Below are positions 17,758-27,295 of a DNA stretch of 64,000 nt, piece by piece. The position numbers and the translations under genes are program-made. The notes under the pieces are model-generated. The model worked only from the letters and a program-made list of their open reading frames with translations. It did no database searches and was not told the DNA's origin. Each line of letters starts with the position of its first letter. Positions within the stretch are counted from its first letter, which is position 1. The stretch is taken from NCBI RefSeq assembly GCF_023008545.1, contig NZ_CP095398.1, positions 434,001 to 498,000 on the forward strand, read 5' to 3'. The stretch comes from Natribaculum luteum. GTDB lineage: Archaea; Halobacteriota; Halobacteria; Halobacteriales; Natrialbaceae.

Positions 17758-18849
17758 ATGGTCGACCGACGGTCGCTCTGGTTGCTCTTGCCGCGTCCCG
17801 TCCGTGCGCTTCCAGCGGATCTCGCGTTCGCGATCGCGCTGACCGTACTCGTAAACGTCGCCGTGTTCGCACCGCTGATTCGTGACACGCCGCTTCGCGT
17901 GCCGCTGGGGCTCGCATTCGTGCTGTTCGTTCCGGGGTACGTTTTCGTCGCCGCGCTCTTTCCGGAAGCGGGCGAATCACCACCCACGGACAGCGGGCTC
18001 GAGGAGAACGACGACGCGGACTCTCGCTGGGATCGGGCGATGCGATCGGGTATCGACGGGATCGAGCGCGTCGCACTCTCGTTTGGGTTGAGCATCGCGA
18101 TCGTGCCGCTTCTCGGGCTCGTCTTGAACTTCACGCCGTGGGGGATCCGACTGGTGCCGATCATGGTCACAGTGAGCGGGTTCACGCTCGTCGCGACGGC
18201 CGTCGCTGCCGTTCGCCGATGGCAGCTGCCAGAAGAGGACCAGTTCCAGGTGCCGTACCGCGACTGGCTCGAGGCGGGACGAGCCGAATTGTTCGAACCC
18301 GCATCGCGTGCCGATGCAGCGCTGAACGTGCTCCTCGTCCTGTCGGTGCTGCTCGCCGTCAGTACCGTGACGTACGCAGTCGTCGTTCCACCACAGGGCG
18401 AGCAGTTCTCCGCAGTCTACATTCTCACAGAGGACGACGACGGCGAACTCGTCGCCGACGGCTACCCGACCGAGTTCGTCCGCGGCGAGAGCAAAGAGAT
18501 CGTCGTGGGGGTCGACAATCACGAACATCGGCCGGTAAACTACACCGTCGTCGTCCTCGAGCAGGACGTCGACGTTGTCGAGAACGAGACTGTCGGTGAA
18601 AACGGGACCGTCGTCGAGAACGAGACGATCGTCACCGAACAGCGGGAACTCGACCGGTTCCAGACACGACTCGCACACAACGAGACGTGGCATTACACCC
18701 AGGATCTCGAACCGACGATGACCGGCGAGAACAACCGGATCGTCTGGCTGCTCTACCCAGACGACGTACCTGCAACCCCGTCGATGGAAAGTACGGAGTA
18801 TCACGTCCACCTGTGGGTGAACGTCAGCGACTCGAGTGCGGGCCAGTGA
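17758..18849 (+). CDS. DUF1616 membrane protein
   Basis: The 363-residue protein has four to five transmembrane helices in the first 220 residues, including the family stretch LGLAFVLFVPGYVFVAALFP (residues ~45-64). An extracytoplasmic DUF1616 beta domain follows (residues ~225-360) with many NxT/NxS sequons such as NYTVVVLEQ and NETWHYTQ. DUF1616 proteins occur in archaea near glycosylation or MoxR-type envelope clusters; the biochemical role is unknown. Here it is the last gene of the envelope cluster, followed by UDP-GlcNAc genes. Confidence 0.85.
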   Translation: MVDRRSLWLLLPRPVRALPADLAFAIALTVLVNVAVFAPLIRDTPLRVPLGLAFVLFVPGYVFVAALFPEAGESPPTDSGLEENDDADSRWDRAMRSGIDGIERVALSFGLSIAIVPLLGLVLNFTPWGIRLVPIMVTVSGFTLVATAVAAVRRWQLPEEDQFQVPYRDWLEAGRAELFEPASRADAALNVLLVLSVLLAVSTVTYAVVVPPQGEQFSAVYILTEDDDGELVADGYPTEFVRGESKEIVVGVDNHEHRPVNYTVVVLEQDVDVVENETVGENGTVVENETIVTEQRELDRFQTRLAHNETWHYTQDLEPTMTGENNRIVWLLYPDDVPATPSMESTEYHVHLWVNVSDSSAGQ

Positions 18850-18956
18850 GTCGGTGATCGAGCTGTCTCAGAACGATTGATGCCCTAATATACATTCAAC
18901 AATAGCGGAATGATCATACCGAAAGAATAAGAGTCTTCCATTACTGTCATGCCTTC

Positions 18957-20129
18957 ATGGAGAGCTGTTCTGCGATCGTTCTTGCTGCAGGGGAAGGGAC
19001 CCGGCTTCGGCCGCTCACGCAACATCGGCCGAAACCGATGCTCCCCGCAGCGACGAAGCCGATTCTAGCGCACGTTTTCGACGAACTGATCGAAGCGGGG
19101 ATTTCTGACATCACGGTCGTCGTCGGGTACCGACGCAACCGAGTGCAGTCGCACTTCGGGCCGACGTACCGAAACGTTCCGATACACTACGTCACACAGG
19201 AGAAACAACTGGGCAGCGGTCACGCACTGCTCGCAGCCGAAAGCGACGTCGACGACTCCGTCCTCGTCGTCAACGGCGACCAGCTCGTCGATCGGCAGAT
19301 CATCGCGGACGTCGTCGACGCTCACGAGCGCGCAGACGCGACGCTCGGTCTCGTCGAACACGCCGACGTCGGAGAGTACGGCGGCGTCCTCCTCGAGGAC
19401 GAGCGCGTCTCAGAGATCGTCGAAAACCCACGCGACGATCGGAACTACCGGCTCAACGCTGGCGTCTACGCGTTCGAGCCGACAGTCTTCGATGCGATCC
19501 GATCGGCGAAGCCACGGGCGGGCGAACACTCCCTCGTCGACGGAATCTCGGAGTTGATCGCGTCCGGTGGCGACGTTCGTGGCGTCGTCTCGGACGGTCT
19601 CTGGGTCGACGCGACGTACCCCTGGGATCTGCTTCGCGTCGCCGACGACCTCCTCGAGCACGACTCCCGGGTGGCGAGCCAGGTCGCCCCCTCGGCACGA
19701 GTACACGAGTCGGCGACGATCGTCGAACCAGTCGTCGTTGCACCGGACTGTGTGATCGGACCGGGTGCAGTGATCGGACCGAACGTCTGTCTCGGGGAGA
19801 ACGTCACCGTCGGTGCGAACGCGACGATCGAACACAGCGTGCTCGATACGGACACGCGAGTCGGTGGCGGTGCGACGCTTCGCGACTGCGTGGCCGGTCG
19901 CGGGGTCGAAGTCGGGGCTGGATCGACAGTCGTCGGTGGTCCTGGTGACGTTCGTGTCGGAGAGATGGTCTGTGAGAACGCAGGACTCGGCGCGTTACTC
20001 GCCGATCACGTCCGCGACGAGGGTGGCGTGACGTACGCCCCGGGAACGATCGTCGGTTCAGACGCTCTCGTTCACGCAGGGTCGACCGTGCGTGGTTCTG
20101 TGGACGCTGATACAGAGGTGCGTGCCTGA
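18957..20129 (+). CDS. glmU: GlmU-like sugar-1-phosphate nucleotidylyltransferase/acyltransferase
   Basis: The 390-residue protein has an N-terminal nucleotidyltransferase domain with the signature LAAGEGTRLRPLT (residues ~9-21), PKPMLP and the metal-binding VVNGDQLVD. The C-terminal half (residues ~235-390) is a left-handed beta-helix with hexapeptide repeats (APDCVIGPGAVIGPNVCLGE and following). In archaeal relatives this pair makes UDP-GlcNAc from GlcN-1-P by acetylation and uridylylation. The stop overlaps the glmS start (TGATG at 20127-20131), so the two enzymes of the pathway are made together. Confidence 0.88.
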   Translation: MESCSAIVLAAGEGTRLRPLTQHRPKPMLPAATKPILAHVFDELIEAGISDITVVVGYRRNRVQSHFGPTYRNVPIHYVTQEKQLGSGHALLAAESDVDDSVLVVNGDQLVDRQIIADVVDAHERADATLGLVEHADVGEYGGVLLEDERVSEIVENPRDDRNYRLNAGVYAFEPTVFDAIRSAKPRAGEHSLVDGISELIASGGDVRGVVSDGLWVDATYPWDLLRVADDLLEHDSRVASQVAPSARVHESATIVEPVVVAPDCVIGPGAVIGPNVCLGENVTVGANATIEHSVLDTDTRVGGGATLRDCVAGRGVEVGAGSTVVGGPGDVRVGEMVCENAGLGALLADHVRDEGGVTYAPGTIVGSDALVHAGSTVRGSVDADTEVRA

Positions 20130-21934
20130 TGTGTGGAATTGTCGGCTACGTCGGGTCGGACGAGAACAACACGATGGAGGTTCTCCTCGACGGCCTGTCG
20201 GGGCTCGAGTATCGCGGTTACGATTCCGCAGGCGTTGCACTCGCCGATAACTCGATCGACGTCCACAAGAAAGAAGGCGAACTGTCGGCACTCGAGTCGG
20301 CACTTCCAGACACGACCGCGACCGCCCAGAAGGAATCGGTCGGCATCGGGCACACGCGATGGAGCACGCACGGCCCGCCGTCCGACGTGAACGCCCACCC
20401 GCACACCGACGCCGATCGACGAGTAGCAGTGGTCCACAACGGCATCATCGAGAACTACCAGACGCTACGAGACGAACTGGTCGACGCTGGGGTCGAGTTT
20501 CGAAGCGACACGGATACCGAAGTCGTCCCCCATCTCATCGGAACGTACCTCGACGCCGGAATCGACAGGGAGGCCGCGTTCCGCCGGGCGATCGATCGAC
20601 TCGAGGGCAGTTACGCGATCGCAGCCGTCTTCGAGGGCTCGGAAACGATCTATGCGGCGCGGAAAGACTCCCCACTCGTCCTCGGTATCGGCGAGGAGGG
20701 ACACTATCTCGCGAGTGACGTCCCGGCATTTATCGAGTATACTGACCGGGTCATCTACCTCGACGACGGCGAGTTCGCTCGACTGACACCCGAGGACGTG
20801 ATCGTAACGGATTCGACCGGGACCGTCGTCGAGACGTCGATCGAAACCATCCAGTGGGACGCAGAGGACGCCGGCAAAAGCGGCTACGACCACTACATGC
20901 TCAAGGAGATCCACGAGCAACCGAAGGCACTTCGGCAGTGTCTGCGTGGTCGACTCGACGAACTCAACGGGCAGGTCGAACTCGAGGAACTTGGCGACCT
21001 GTCTCGCACTGGTCCGGTCCAGTTCGTCGCCTGCGGGACGTCGTATCACGCCGCGTTGTACGGTGCCACGTTGCTTCGCGAACGAGGTGTTTCGGCCCAG
21101 GCGTTCCTGGCAAGCGAGTACGACGCCGAGGCGATCCCCGTCGGTGCCGATTCGATGGTCGTCGGCGTCACCCAGAGCGGCGAGACGGCAGACACGATGC
21201 GGGCGCTGCGCGAGGCGAACCGTGCCGGAGCGACGACCATCGCGGTAACGAACGTCGTCGGCAGTTCGGCCGCACGGGAGTGTGATTACGCCCTGTACAT
21301 TCGTGCTGGTCCGGAGATTGGCGTCGCGGCGACCAAGACGTTCGCGAGCCAGCAGACGGCGCTGACGCTGTTGGCCTGTGCGCTCACAGATCAGGGGTCG
21401 CGAAACCTCGTTCGGCAACTACGAGCCGTCCCAGACCAGATCCAGACCGTACTGGACACCTCCCGGGCACGTGAGATTGCCGAGGTATACGAAGATGCAG
21501 ACGCGTACTTCTTCATCGGCCGTGGCTACCATCGCCCTGTCGCACTCGAGGGGGCGTTGAAAATGAAAGAAATCACCTACAAACACGCCGAAGGATTCGC
21601 GTCTGGCGAACTGAAACACGGCCCACTGGCACTGGTAACCGAGAACACGCCCGTGTTCGCCATGGTGACTGGCGATTCAGAGCAAGCGTCCAAGACGATC
21701 GGAAACGTCAAAGAGGTGGAAGCACGCGACGCGCCGGTCGTCGCCGTCACCGACGGGCAGTCGAACGTCGGCCGGTACGCAGACCACGTCCTCGAGGTGC
21801 CAGCAGGCGACGAGATCACGAGCTCGATCGTCGCGAACGTTCAGCTCCAGCTGGTGTCGTACTGGGTCGCCAATCGGCTCGGACGGTCGATCGACAAGCC
21901 GCGAAACCTGGCCAAGAGCGTCACCGTCGAGTGA
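20129..21934 (+). CDS. glmS: Glutamine--fructose-6-phosphate aminotransferase (isomerizing)
   Basis: The 601-residue enzyme opens with the Ntn-type amidotransferase nucleophile (MCGIVGYVGS, Cys2 after Met removal), then GHTRWSTHG and the HNGIIENY glutamine-site motif. Two SIS domains follow (CGTSYHAALYG near residue 295 and GRGYHRPVALEGALKMKEI near residue 465), and it ends in the conserved C-terminal tail KPRNLAKSVTVE. It converts fructose-6-P plus Gln to glucosamine-6-P. With the overlapping GlmU-like gene it supplies UDP-GlcNAc for N-glycans and surface polysaccharide. Length is normal for the family. Confidence 0.97.
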   Translation: MCGIVGYVGSDENNTMEVLLDGLSGLEYRGYDSAGVALADNSIDVHKKEGELSALESALPDTTATAQKESVGIGHTRWSTHGPPSDVNAHPHTDADRRVAVVHNGIIENYQTLRDELVDAGVEFRSDTDTEVVPHLIGTYLDAGIDREAAFRRAIDRLEGSYAIAAVFEGSETIYAARKDSPLVLGIGEEGHYLASDVPAFIEYTDRVIYLDDGEFARLTPEDVIVTDSTGTVVETSIETIQWDAEDAGKSGYDHYMLKEIHEQPKALRQCLRGRLDELNGQVELEELGDLSRTGPVQFVACGTSYHAALYGATLLRERGVSAQAFLASEYDAEAIPVGADSMVVGVTQSGETADTMRALREANRAGATTIAVTNVVGSSAARECDYALYIRAGPEIGVAATKTFASQQTALTLLACALTDQGSRNLVRQLRAVPDQIQTVLDTSRAREIAEVYEDADAYFFIGRGYHRPVALEGALKMKEITYKHAEGFASGELKHGPLALVTENTPVFAMVTGDSEQASKTIGNVKEVEARDAPVVAVTDGQSNVGRYADHVLEVPAGDEITSSIVANVQLQLVSYWVANRLGRSIDKPRNLAKSVTVE

Positions 21935-21985
21935 GGTCGCGTTCGGCACGTGACCACGCCGTTCTCGCCGCGATTCTCGCCACGT

Positions 21986-23227
21986 CTAGGTGATCGTACG
22001 CGGCAATCGCCACGAGGCGAGGAGCGATGCGACCGTCCCCATCCCGACGGCGATCACCGCACTCGCGGCGGCGACTCGCGGCGACGCGACGACCAGGCCG
22101 TCGTAGCCGACGACGGCGGAAACGATCGCGTTCAGCACGTGAGCGAGCGGGAACGTCAACAGGGCACCCAGGAGCCAGCCGGCGAGTCCGAGGAACAGCC
22201 CCTGCGCGACGACGATCCCGGCGACAGTTCGCCGCGAGACGCCGAGTGCTGCGAGGGTCGCGAACTCGTCTCGGTGTTGATAGACGAACAGCGCGAGCAG
22301 ACTGACCGTCAGTACCGACCCCGTCACGAACGCCAGCACGACGAGCATCCCTGCCCCGACGAGGACCGTCGCCTGCTGGCCGACGACGGCCTCGAGTTGC
22401 TCCTTGTTCGTCCGGATCTCGTAGCTCGGGTGCGCGGTCTCGAGGTCCGACTTGACTGCGCGGGGATCGGCACCGTCTTCTAGCGTGATCGTAATCATCG
22501 TCGCTGGATCGGTGCCCGTCGTTCCAGTAACCGTCTGGAGTTCGCTCAACGGGAGCGTCACCGTCGGCGTCCCGAGGAACTGCGAGAACGTCGGCGAGAC
22601 GCCGACGACGGTGAACTCGTGTTCTCGAGCGGCCGAGAGCGTGCCGCCGACGTGGAGCGTGTCGTTGACCTCGAGGTCGTACGCGCGCGCGGTGCGTTCG
22701 TCGACGACGATCTCGTGTGACATCGGGCCGTCGTAGGTACCCTCCGCGTAGTGTCGATCGCCGCCGCTGAATCCACGGCCCGCTGTAATCGAGACGGAGC
22801 TGCCACTGCCGGGGACGCCAGTCGCGACGATCGTGTCGAACGACGACTCGTTCTCGCCCACGTAGACGGTCTGGAACGACAGCGGGACGGCACTTCGAAC
22901 GTCGTCGTGGCGCTGCATGTCGGCCGCGACTGCGTGTGAATCGTGAATCGAATTCGTGAACCCACCACCACGAGTCGGCGTCAGTCCGAGCGGGCCGCCG
23001 GTCACCCAGAGGTCTCGATCGGCCGCGTCGAACTGCTGTTCACCGACCTCCATGACGCCCATCCCGCCGCCAGCGAGGAGCGTCATCGCCAGGACGGCAA
23101 GCGCGATCCCGAAGACGGCGACGACCGTCCGCGTCCGTTCGTGTGCGAGTTGCGTCCACGCGAGCCCGCCGAGTGCTCGCCACCGCCGGCCCAGACGGAC
23201 GACGACGTTACGCACGGAGCCGATCAC
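21986..23227 (-). CDS. ABC exporter permease, FtsX/MacB type (second)
   Basis: The 413-residue permease has one N-terminal helix (residues ~35-53), a large extracytoplasmic MacB-like domain (residues ~55-265) and three C-terminal helices (residues ~280-400) around the FtsX motif (EFATLAALGVSRRTVAGIVV). It lacks an ATPase of its own. It overlaps the neighbouring permease by about 20 nt, so the two are co-translated with the ATPase gene just upstream. The likely cargo is a lipid, lipoprotein or peptide. Confidence 0.88.
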   Translation of the reverse strand: MIGSVRNVVVRLGRRWRALGGLAWTQLAHERTRTVVAVFGIALAVLAMTLLAGGGMGVMEVGEQQFDAADRDLWVTGGPLGLTPTRGGGFTNSIHDSHAVAADMQRHDDVRSAVPLSFQTVYVGENESSFDTIVATGVPGSGSSVSITAGRGFSGGDRHYAEGTYDGPMSHEIVVDERTARAYDLEVNDTLHVGGTLSAAREHEFTVVGVSPTFSQFLGTPTVTLPLSELQTVTGTTGTDPATMITITLEDGADPRAVKSDLETAHPSYEIRTNKEQLEAVVGQQATVLVGAGMLVVLAFVTGSVLTVSLLALFVYQHRDEFATLAALGVSRRTVAGIVVAQGLFLGLAGWLLGALLTFPLAHVLNAIVSAVVGYDGLVVASPRVAAASAVIAVGMGTVASLLASWRLPRTIT

Positions 23228-24494
23228 CCCCCATCTCGAGTCGTGTCATAGCGAGTGCCAGTACCGGGATCGTCAACACGCCGATGACGAGGGCCGCAAC
23301 GACGCCGTAGCCGACGAGGGCAGGGTGGAAGACGGCGACCGATCCGACGTCGAAGAACGCATTCGCGGCGACGTTGGCGATCCGGACCCCGAGCGCTCCG
23401 ACCAGACTCCCGAGGAGTCCACCGACCAGTGCGACGAGAAGCGCCTGGACGCCGTAGGTCGTGAGTCGAGACCGGAATTCCACGCCGATCGCGGCGAGCG
23501 TCCGCAACTGGTCCTGGTCGGCGGCCACTTCGAGGACCATCGTCGTCGCGATGAACAACGAGCCGACGACGATCGCGACGAGGACGGCCGCGAGACTCAA
23601 CGCCAGCCCCAGATCCGAATCCAGGAGTTGCTGTGTCGTCAGCTCGTCACTCGACAGGACCGCCGACTGCGGATAGATCCCGTCGAGGTCAGAGGTGACC
23701 GACGACGAGGTCGCCTCGACGAGGAACTGATCGGCCTGATCGTGGCTACTCGCGCCCGTGATCGACTGTAGTTCGGCGAGGTGCATCACGGCGATCGGTG
23801 CCGCTCCCATCACGTTTCCCGTCTCGCTCGTTTCGATCCCGGTAGTCGTGAACGTCCTGTTCGTTCCACGGCCAGCGACGGTAAGCGTGTCGCCATGCTC
23901 CGACTCGAGGAGCGTCGCCGCTCCTTCTGAGAGGACGACTTCACCAGTCCACTCACCGTCGTACGTGCCCTCGGCGTAGAACGGGTCGCCTGCTGTCATC
24001 GCGTCAGTCGAGAGTCCCATTACCGTCTGCCCGTCCACGTCTGCGACGACGCCGATCGCGACGACGTACTCCGTCGTCCCGGCGTCAGTTTCGAGTCTGA
24101 GCACGTCCACGAGCAACGGCGTCGACGTGCGGACGGCGTCGTGGTCGCGGATCCGCTCGTTCGCACCGTGAGCGCCACCGAACTGGGGATCGCCCGTCGC
24201 GACGAGCGGTGAGCTGTCTCCGCTCGTCTCCGAGACGATCCAGTAGTCACCGGCGTTTCCGGCGCCTGTCGCTGGGGCTGCGATACCGATCGCGAGGCCG
24301 GTGACGATCAGCAACAGCGTGACGGCCATCCCGACGCCGACGACGCTCATCAACGTCCGCTTTGGCGCGAGCCAAAGCGCCTGCGAGACGAACCGTCGCC
24401 ACGCCAGACCACACCGTCCCTTCCAGCGGCGAACCCTCGCTAGCCGTCCCGGAGACGGCGACGATCGACTCGAGTAGTCGTTCTCAGACGGCAT
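23208..24494 (-). CDS. ABC exporter permease, FtsX/MacB type (first)
   Basis: This 428-residue permease has the same architecture as its neighbour: an N-terminal helix (MSVVGVGMAVTLLLIVTGLA), a MacB periplasmic-like domain and three C-terminal helices with DQLRTLAAIGVEFRSRLTTYG. The start at MPSEND (24494) overlaps the ATPase stop by 11 nt. A longer reading frame extends to 24743, but its first 83 residues are a shadow of the ATPase gene and were excluded. The two different permeases with one ATPase imply a heterodimeric exporter. Confidence 0.87.
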   Translation of the reverse strand: MPSENDYSSRSSPSPGRLARVRRWKGRCGLAWRRFVSQALWLAPKRTLMSVVGVGMAVTLLLIVTGLAIGIAAPATGAGNAGDYWIVSETSGDSSPLVATGDPQFGGAHGANERIRDHDAVRTSTPLLVDVLRLETDAGTTEYVVAIGVVADVDGQTVMGLSTDAMTAGDPFYAEGTYDGEWTGEVVLSEGAATLLESEHGDTLTVAGRGTNRTFTTTGIETSETGNVMGAAPIAVMHLAELQSITGASSHDQADQFLVEATSSSVTSDLDGIYPQSAVLSSDELTTQQLLDSDLGLALSLAAVLVAIVVGSLFIATTMVLEVAADQDQLRTLAAIGVEFRSRLTTYGVQALLVALVGGLLGSLVGALGVRIANVAANAFFDVGSVAVFHPALVGYGVVAALVIGVLTIPVLALAMTRLEMGGDRLRA

Positions 24495-25287
24495 CCGTAC
24501 TGTCCATCTCGGTCGTCTCGACTCGCTTCCCGTCGTGAAGTTCGACGACCCGGTCGGCGATCTCGAGCGTCGCCCGATCGTGCGAGGCCAGGACGACCGC
24601 GTGATCGGTGGCGACAGACTCGAGTTCGGCCAGCACCCGGCGGCCGGCCTCGCTGTCGAGTTCGCCGGTCGGTTCGTCTGCCACCAGGAGCGTCGGTTCC
24701 GTAACGAGCGCCCGGGCGATCGCGACGCGTTGCTGTTCGCCACCGCTGAGTTCGCCCGGCGTGTGCTGGATCCGGTCGCCGAGTCCGACGCGCTCGAGTG
24801 CCGCCGTCGCCCGCTCGCGGCGATCGCGTTTCGACAGCCCCAGCTCGAGAAGCGGGATCGCGACGTTCGTGCGGGCCGAAAACGCGTCCAGCAGGTGGAA
24901 TCGCTGGAAGACGATGCCGACGTCGTGTAGCCGGTGGGTCGTCAACTCGCGACTGGACTGCTGTGTGAGGTCCGTCCCGTCGAAGACGACGCGCCCCGAA
25001 TCGGGCTGCTCGAGGCCGGCGAGCAGGTGTAACAGCGTCGACTTGCCGCTTCCACTCGGGCCGGCGAGCGCGACGATTTCGCCAGGACGAACCGTGATCG
25101 AGACGTCCGCGAGTGCTGTCACTGTCGGGCGATCGTCCCCGGTCGCCTGCCACGGGAGATAGCTCGCGAGACTCGAGGTCGTTCCGCGCGCGTACGTCTT
25201 CGAGAGGGACTCACCCCGTACAACGGGGGCTACATCCGTGGGGGAGTCCCGTTTCTCGGCCGTCGTGCTACGCATCGTCTCCGTCAT
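24484..25287 (-). CDS. ABC transporter ATP-binding protein (LolD/MacB type)
   Basis: The 267-residue ATPase has Walker A GPSGSGKST, the Q-loop VFQRFHLLDAF, the ABC signature LSGGEQQRVAIARAL, Walker B LLVADEPTGELD and the switch His (LASHD). It closely resembles the MacB/LolD branch. A Ser/Thr-rich N-terminus of about 45 residues precedes the fold. Translation overlaps the first permease. The PGF-CTERM surface protein lies 88 nt upstream on the same strand and could be a partner. Confidence 0.94.
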   Translation of the reverse strand: MTETMRSTTAEKRDSPTDVAPVVRGESLSKTYARGTTSSLASYLPWQATGDDRPTVTALADVSITVRPGEIVALAGPSGSGKSTLLHLLAGLEQPDSGRVVFDGTDLTQQSSRELTTHRLHDVGIVFQRFHLLDAFSARTNVAIPLLELGLSKRDRRERATAALERVGLGDRIQHTPGELSGGEQQRVAIARALVTEPTLLVADEPTGELDSEAGRRVLAELESVATDHAVVLASHDRATLEIADRVVELHDGKRVETTEMDSTDAV

Positions 25288-25375
25288 GTCGTTCGTCTCC
25301 AGCGGGGACCATCGGTTACGTGTACGTATCGATATCTGTGAGAGATCAAAAAGGCTGTTAGTTCGTCAGCAGCCC

Positions 25376-27295
25376 TCAGTCAGACCGAGTCCGAAGCGCG
25401 AGCAGGGCCGCAGCGATCGCGGCGATCGCCATCGGCGCACCGAAGCCGGGGAGGCCGTCGCCACCGTCCTCTTCCTCGGCGACGGTTAGCGTCCCTGCGG
25501 ACGTGCCGCTGACTTCGATCTCGTACTCGCCAGCCTCTTCGAACTGTCTGGTGAAGCTGACCGTCTTTTCAGTTCCGGTTCCGATCGTGACCGACTTCTC
25601 GTCGACGACCTCGCCGTCGACGATCAGTTCGGCCGTGAACGTTCCGAGCTGGCCACCGACGTTCTCGACGGTGGCCGTGACGTCGGCCGACTCGCCGGCT
25701 TCGATCTCCGTGTCGCTCAGCGTCGCGTCCGTCACGTCGAACTCGGCCGGCGGAGGCCCGGTGACGACGAGTTCGCCAGCCGACGCGTCGTTGACTGCGA
25801 TGGTGTGCGTACCTGGCGAGTCGAACGTTTGGGTGAACGTCACCGTCTCCGACTCACCGGCGTCGACGTCGACGTCTTGTTCGTCGACGACCTCGCCGTC
25901 GACGATCAGCTCGGCCGTGAACGTCCCGGAGACGTCGCCGACGTTCTCGACGATCGCCTTGACGTCGACCGACTCGCCGGCTTCGATCTTCGTGTCGCTC
26001 AGCGTCGTCTTCTTCACGTCGAACGTAGCGTTCTCTCCAGGCTCAGGTTCGGGCTCCGGTTCCGGTTCGGGGACCGGGCTCGGCGGCGCAATCGGGATTC
26101 CACCGCCCGGCGGCGACGTCTCTTCTTCTTCCACATCGAGCGTCCCCGTCGAGGTCGCGACCTGATCGGTCGTCGACGCGACGTGGATCCAGCGGTACTC
26201 CTTTTCGGGCCACTCCTCGAGCGTGGCGACGTCGATCGTCTCGTCGCTGTCGTTCGCGACGACCATCGTCGTCGACGCGTTCAGGACGTCGTCACCGAGG
26301 TCGACGGAATCCGATTCGTTCAGATCACCGACGACGAGGTCGACCACCTCGTCGAACGGAGTGCGGTTCGTCTCGTCCCCAGTGATGGTTTCACCGACCG
26401 TGACGACGCCCTCGACGGTGCCAATCGGCTGTTCGACGACGACGTCGCCCATCGTGAAGTCCGCGTCGAGGGAATCGGTCAGGTTGATCGTCACCGGGGT
26501 CGTTTCGATCGTCGACTCGTCGTAGAGGACGATCGTGTGTGCGACATCGCCGTCGGTCTCAAGTCCGTCGTCGACGTTCTCGAACGTCGCGTTGTTACCG
26601 GGTTCGACGGACGAGGGTGCGTCGACGCTCGAGGCACTATCCTGGACGAACAGACTCTCGACGCCGATGATCGTCGAGGGACCCTGGGGCTCGAGGTTGC
26701 CGTCCCCGTCGACTGCCAGCCCGCCGTCCTCGTCGTACGTCGTGACGAGTACGACGTGTGCGCCGGGTGCGTCAGGCGTGTACGTAACGTCGTCTGCGAA
26801 CTTACCGTCTGCGATCGTCGTCTCGGCCGCCTGAGTGAAGCTGGCGTTCTCGTTCAGGTCGGAGACGGACGGCATCTGGTCGAACGTGGACAGTGCCGTT
26901 CCCTCGTCCAGCGTGCCGACGATCACTCTGACGTCGTCGCCATCGTACTGGGTCGTGTCTGCTTCCGGCGAAACCGGGTCGAACTCGAGTTCGACCTCTT
27001 CCTCGGCTCCGAACACCGCTAATTCGCCGCGCCGAAGGTCAAACTCCCTGTTTTCGGAGGTACTGATGAACAGATCTTGATTGCTAACGACCGTCTGTCC
27101 ATCACTTGTGTTCGCTCGAAGCGGGAAGATCGACCGATCCCACACCGAAACGTCGTTGCCTATCTCGTATTCCGTCCCGTACGACGAACCGTCGTTTTCC
27201 CCATCTTGCGTCGGTTCCGCACCGACTACACCCACAATGGGTGCGAGTGCAAGCATGAGGATTATCCCCACCGTAACAGCAGTTCTAGTCATCAC
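25376..27295 (-). CDS. PGF-CTERM-anchored surface protein with two CARDB domains
   Basis: The 639-residue protein has an N-terminal signal peptide (residues ~1-26), a long beta-rich region with N-glycosylation sequons, a repetitive Pro-Glu linker (PEPEPEPEPEPGENATF), two tandem CARDB-like cell-adhesion domains (FDVKKTTLSDTKIEAGESVD and a near-copy about 90 residues later) and a C-terminal PGF-CTERM tripartite signal (GLPGFGAPMAIAAIAAALLALR TRSD). That signal is the known substrate motif for archaeosortase A, which removes it and attaches a lipid. A TATA-like AAAAATAAC at about 27316-27328 sits the standard distance from the ATG. The start may be 27295 or 27292. Confidence 0.88.
   Translation of the reverse strand: MMTRTAVTVGIILMLALAPIVGVVGAEPTQDGENDGSSYGTEYEIGNDVSVWDRSIFPLRANTSDGQTVVSNQDLFISTSENREFDLRRGELAVFGAEEEVELEFDPVSPEADTTQYDGDDVRVIVGTLDEGTALSTFDQMPSVSDLNENASFTQAAETTIADGKFADDVTYTPDAPGAHVVLVTTYDEDGGLAVDGDGNLEPQGPSTIIGVESLFVQDSASSVDAPSSVEPGNNATFENVDDGLETDGDVAHTIVLYDESTIETTPVTINLTDSLDADFTMGDVVVEQPIGTVEGVVTVGETITGDETNRTPFDEVVDLVVGDLNESDSVDLGDDVLNASTTMVVANDSDETIDVATLEEWPEKEYRWIHVASTTDQVATSTGTLDVEEEETSPPGGGIPIAPPSPVPEPEPEPEPEPGENATFDVKKTTLSDTKIEAGESVDVKAIVENVGDVSGTFTAELIVDGEVVDEQDVDVDAGESETVTFTQTFDSPGTHTIAVNDASAGELVVTGPPPAEFDVTDATLSDTEIEAGESADVTATVENVGGQLGTFTAELIVDGEVVDEKSVTIGTGTEKTVSFTRQFEEAGEYEIEVSGTSAGTLTVAEEEDGGDGLPGFGAPMAIAAIAAALLALRTRSD

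Noticed and set aside
23208-24743. Longer start for the first FtsX-type permease (24743)
   Set aside because: The first 83 residues are Ser/Arg-rich and overlap the ABC ATPase gene in another frame. The start at 24494 gives the expected short cytoplasmic tail.
26040-26080. CGGTTC/CGGGCT-type repeat in the PGF-CTERM gene as a regulatory repeat
   Set aside because: It encodes the Pro-Glu linker that commonly joins domains in archaeal surface proteins.
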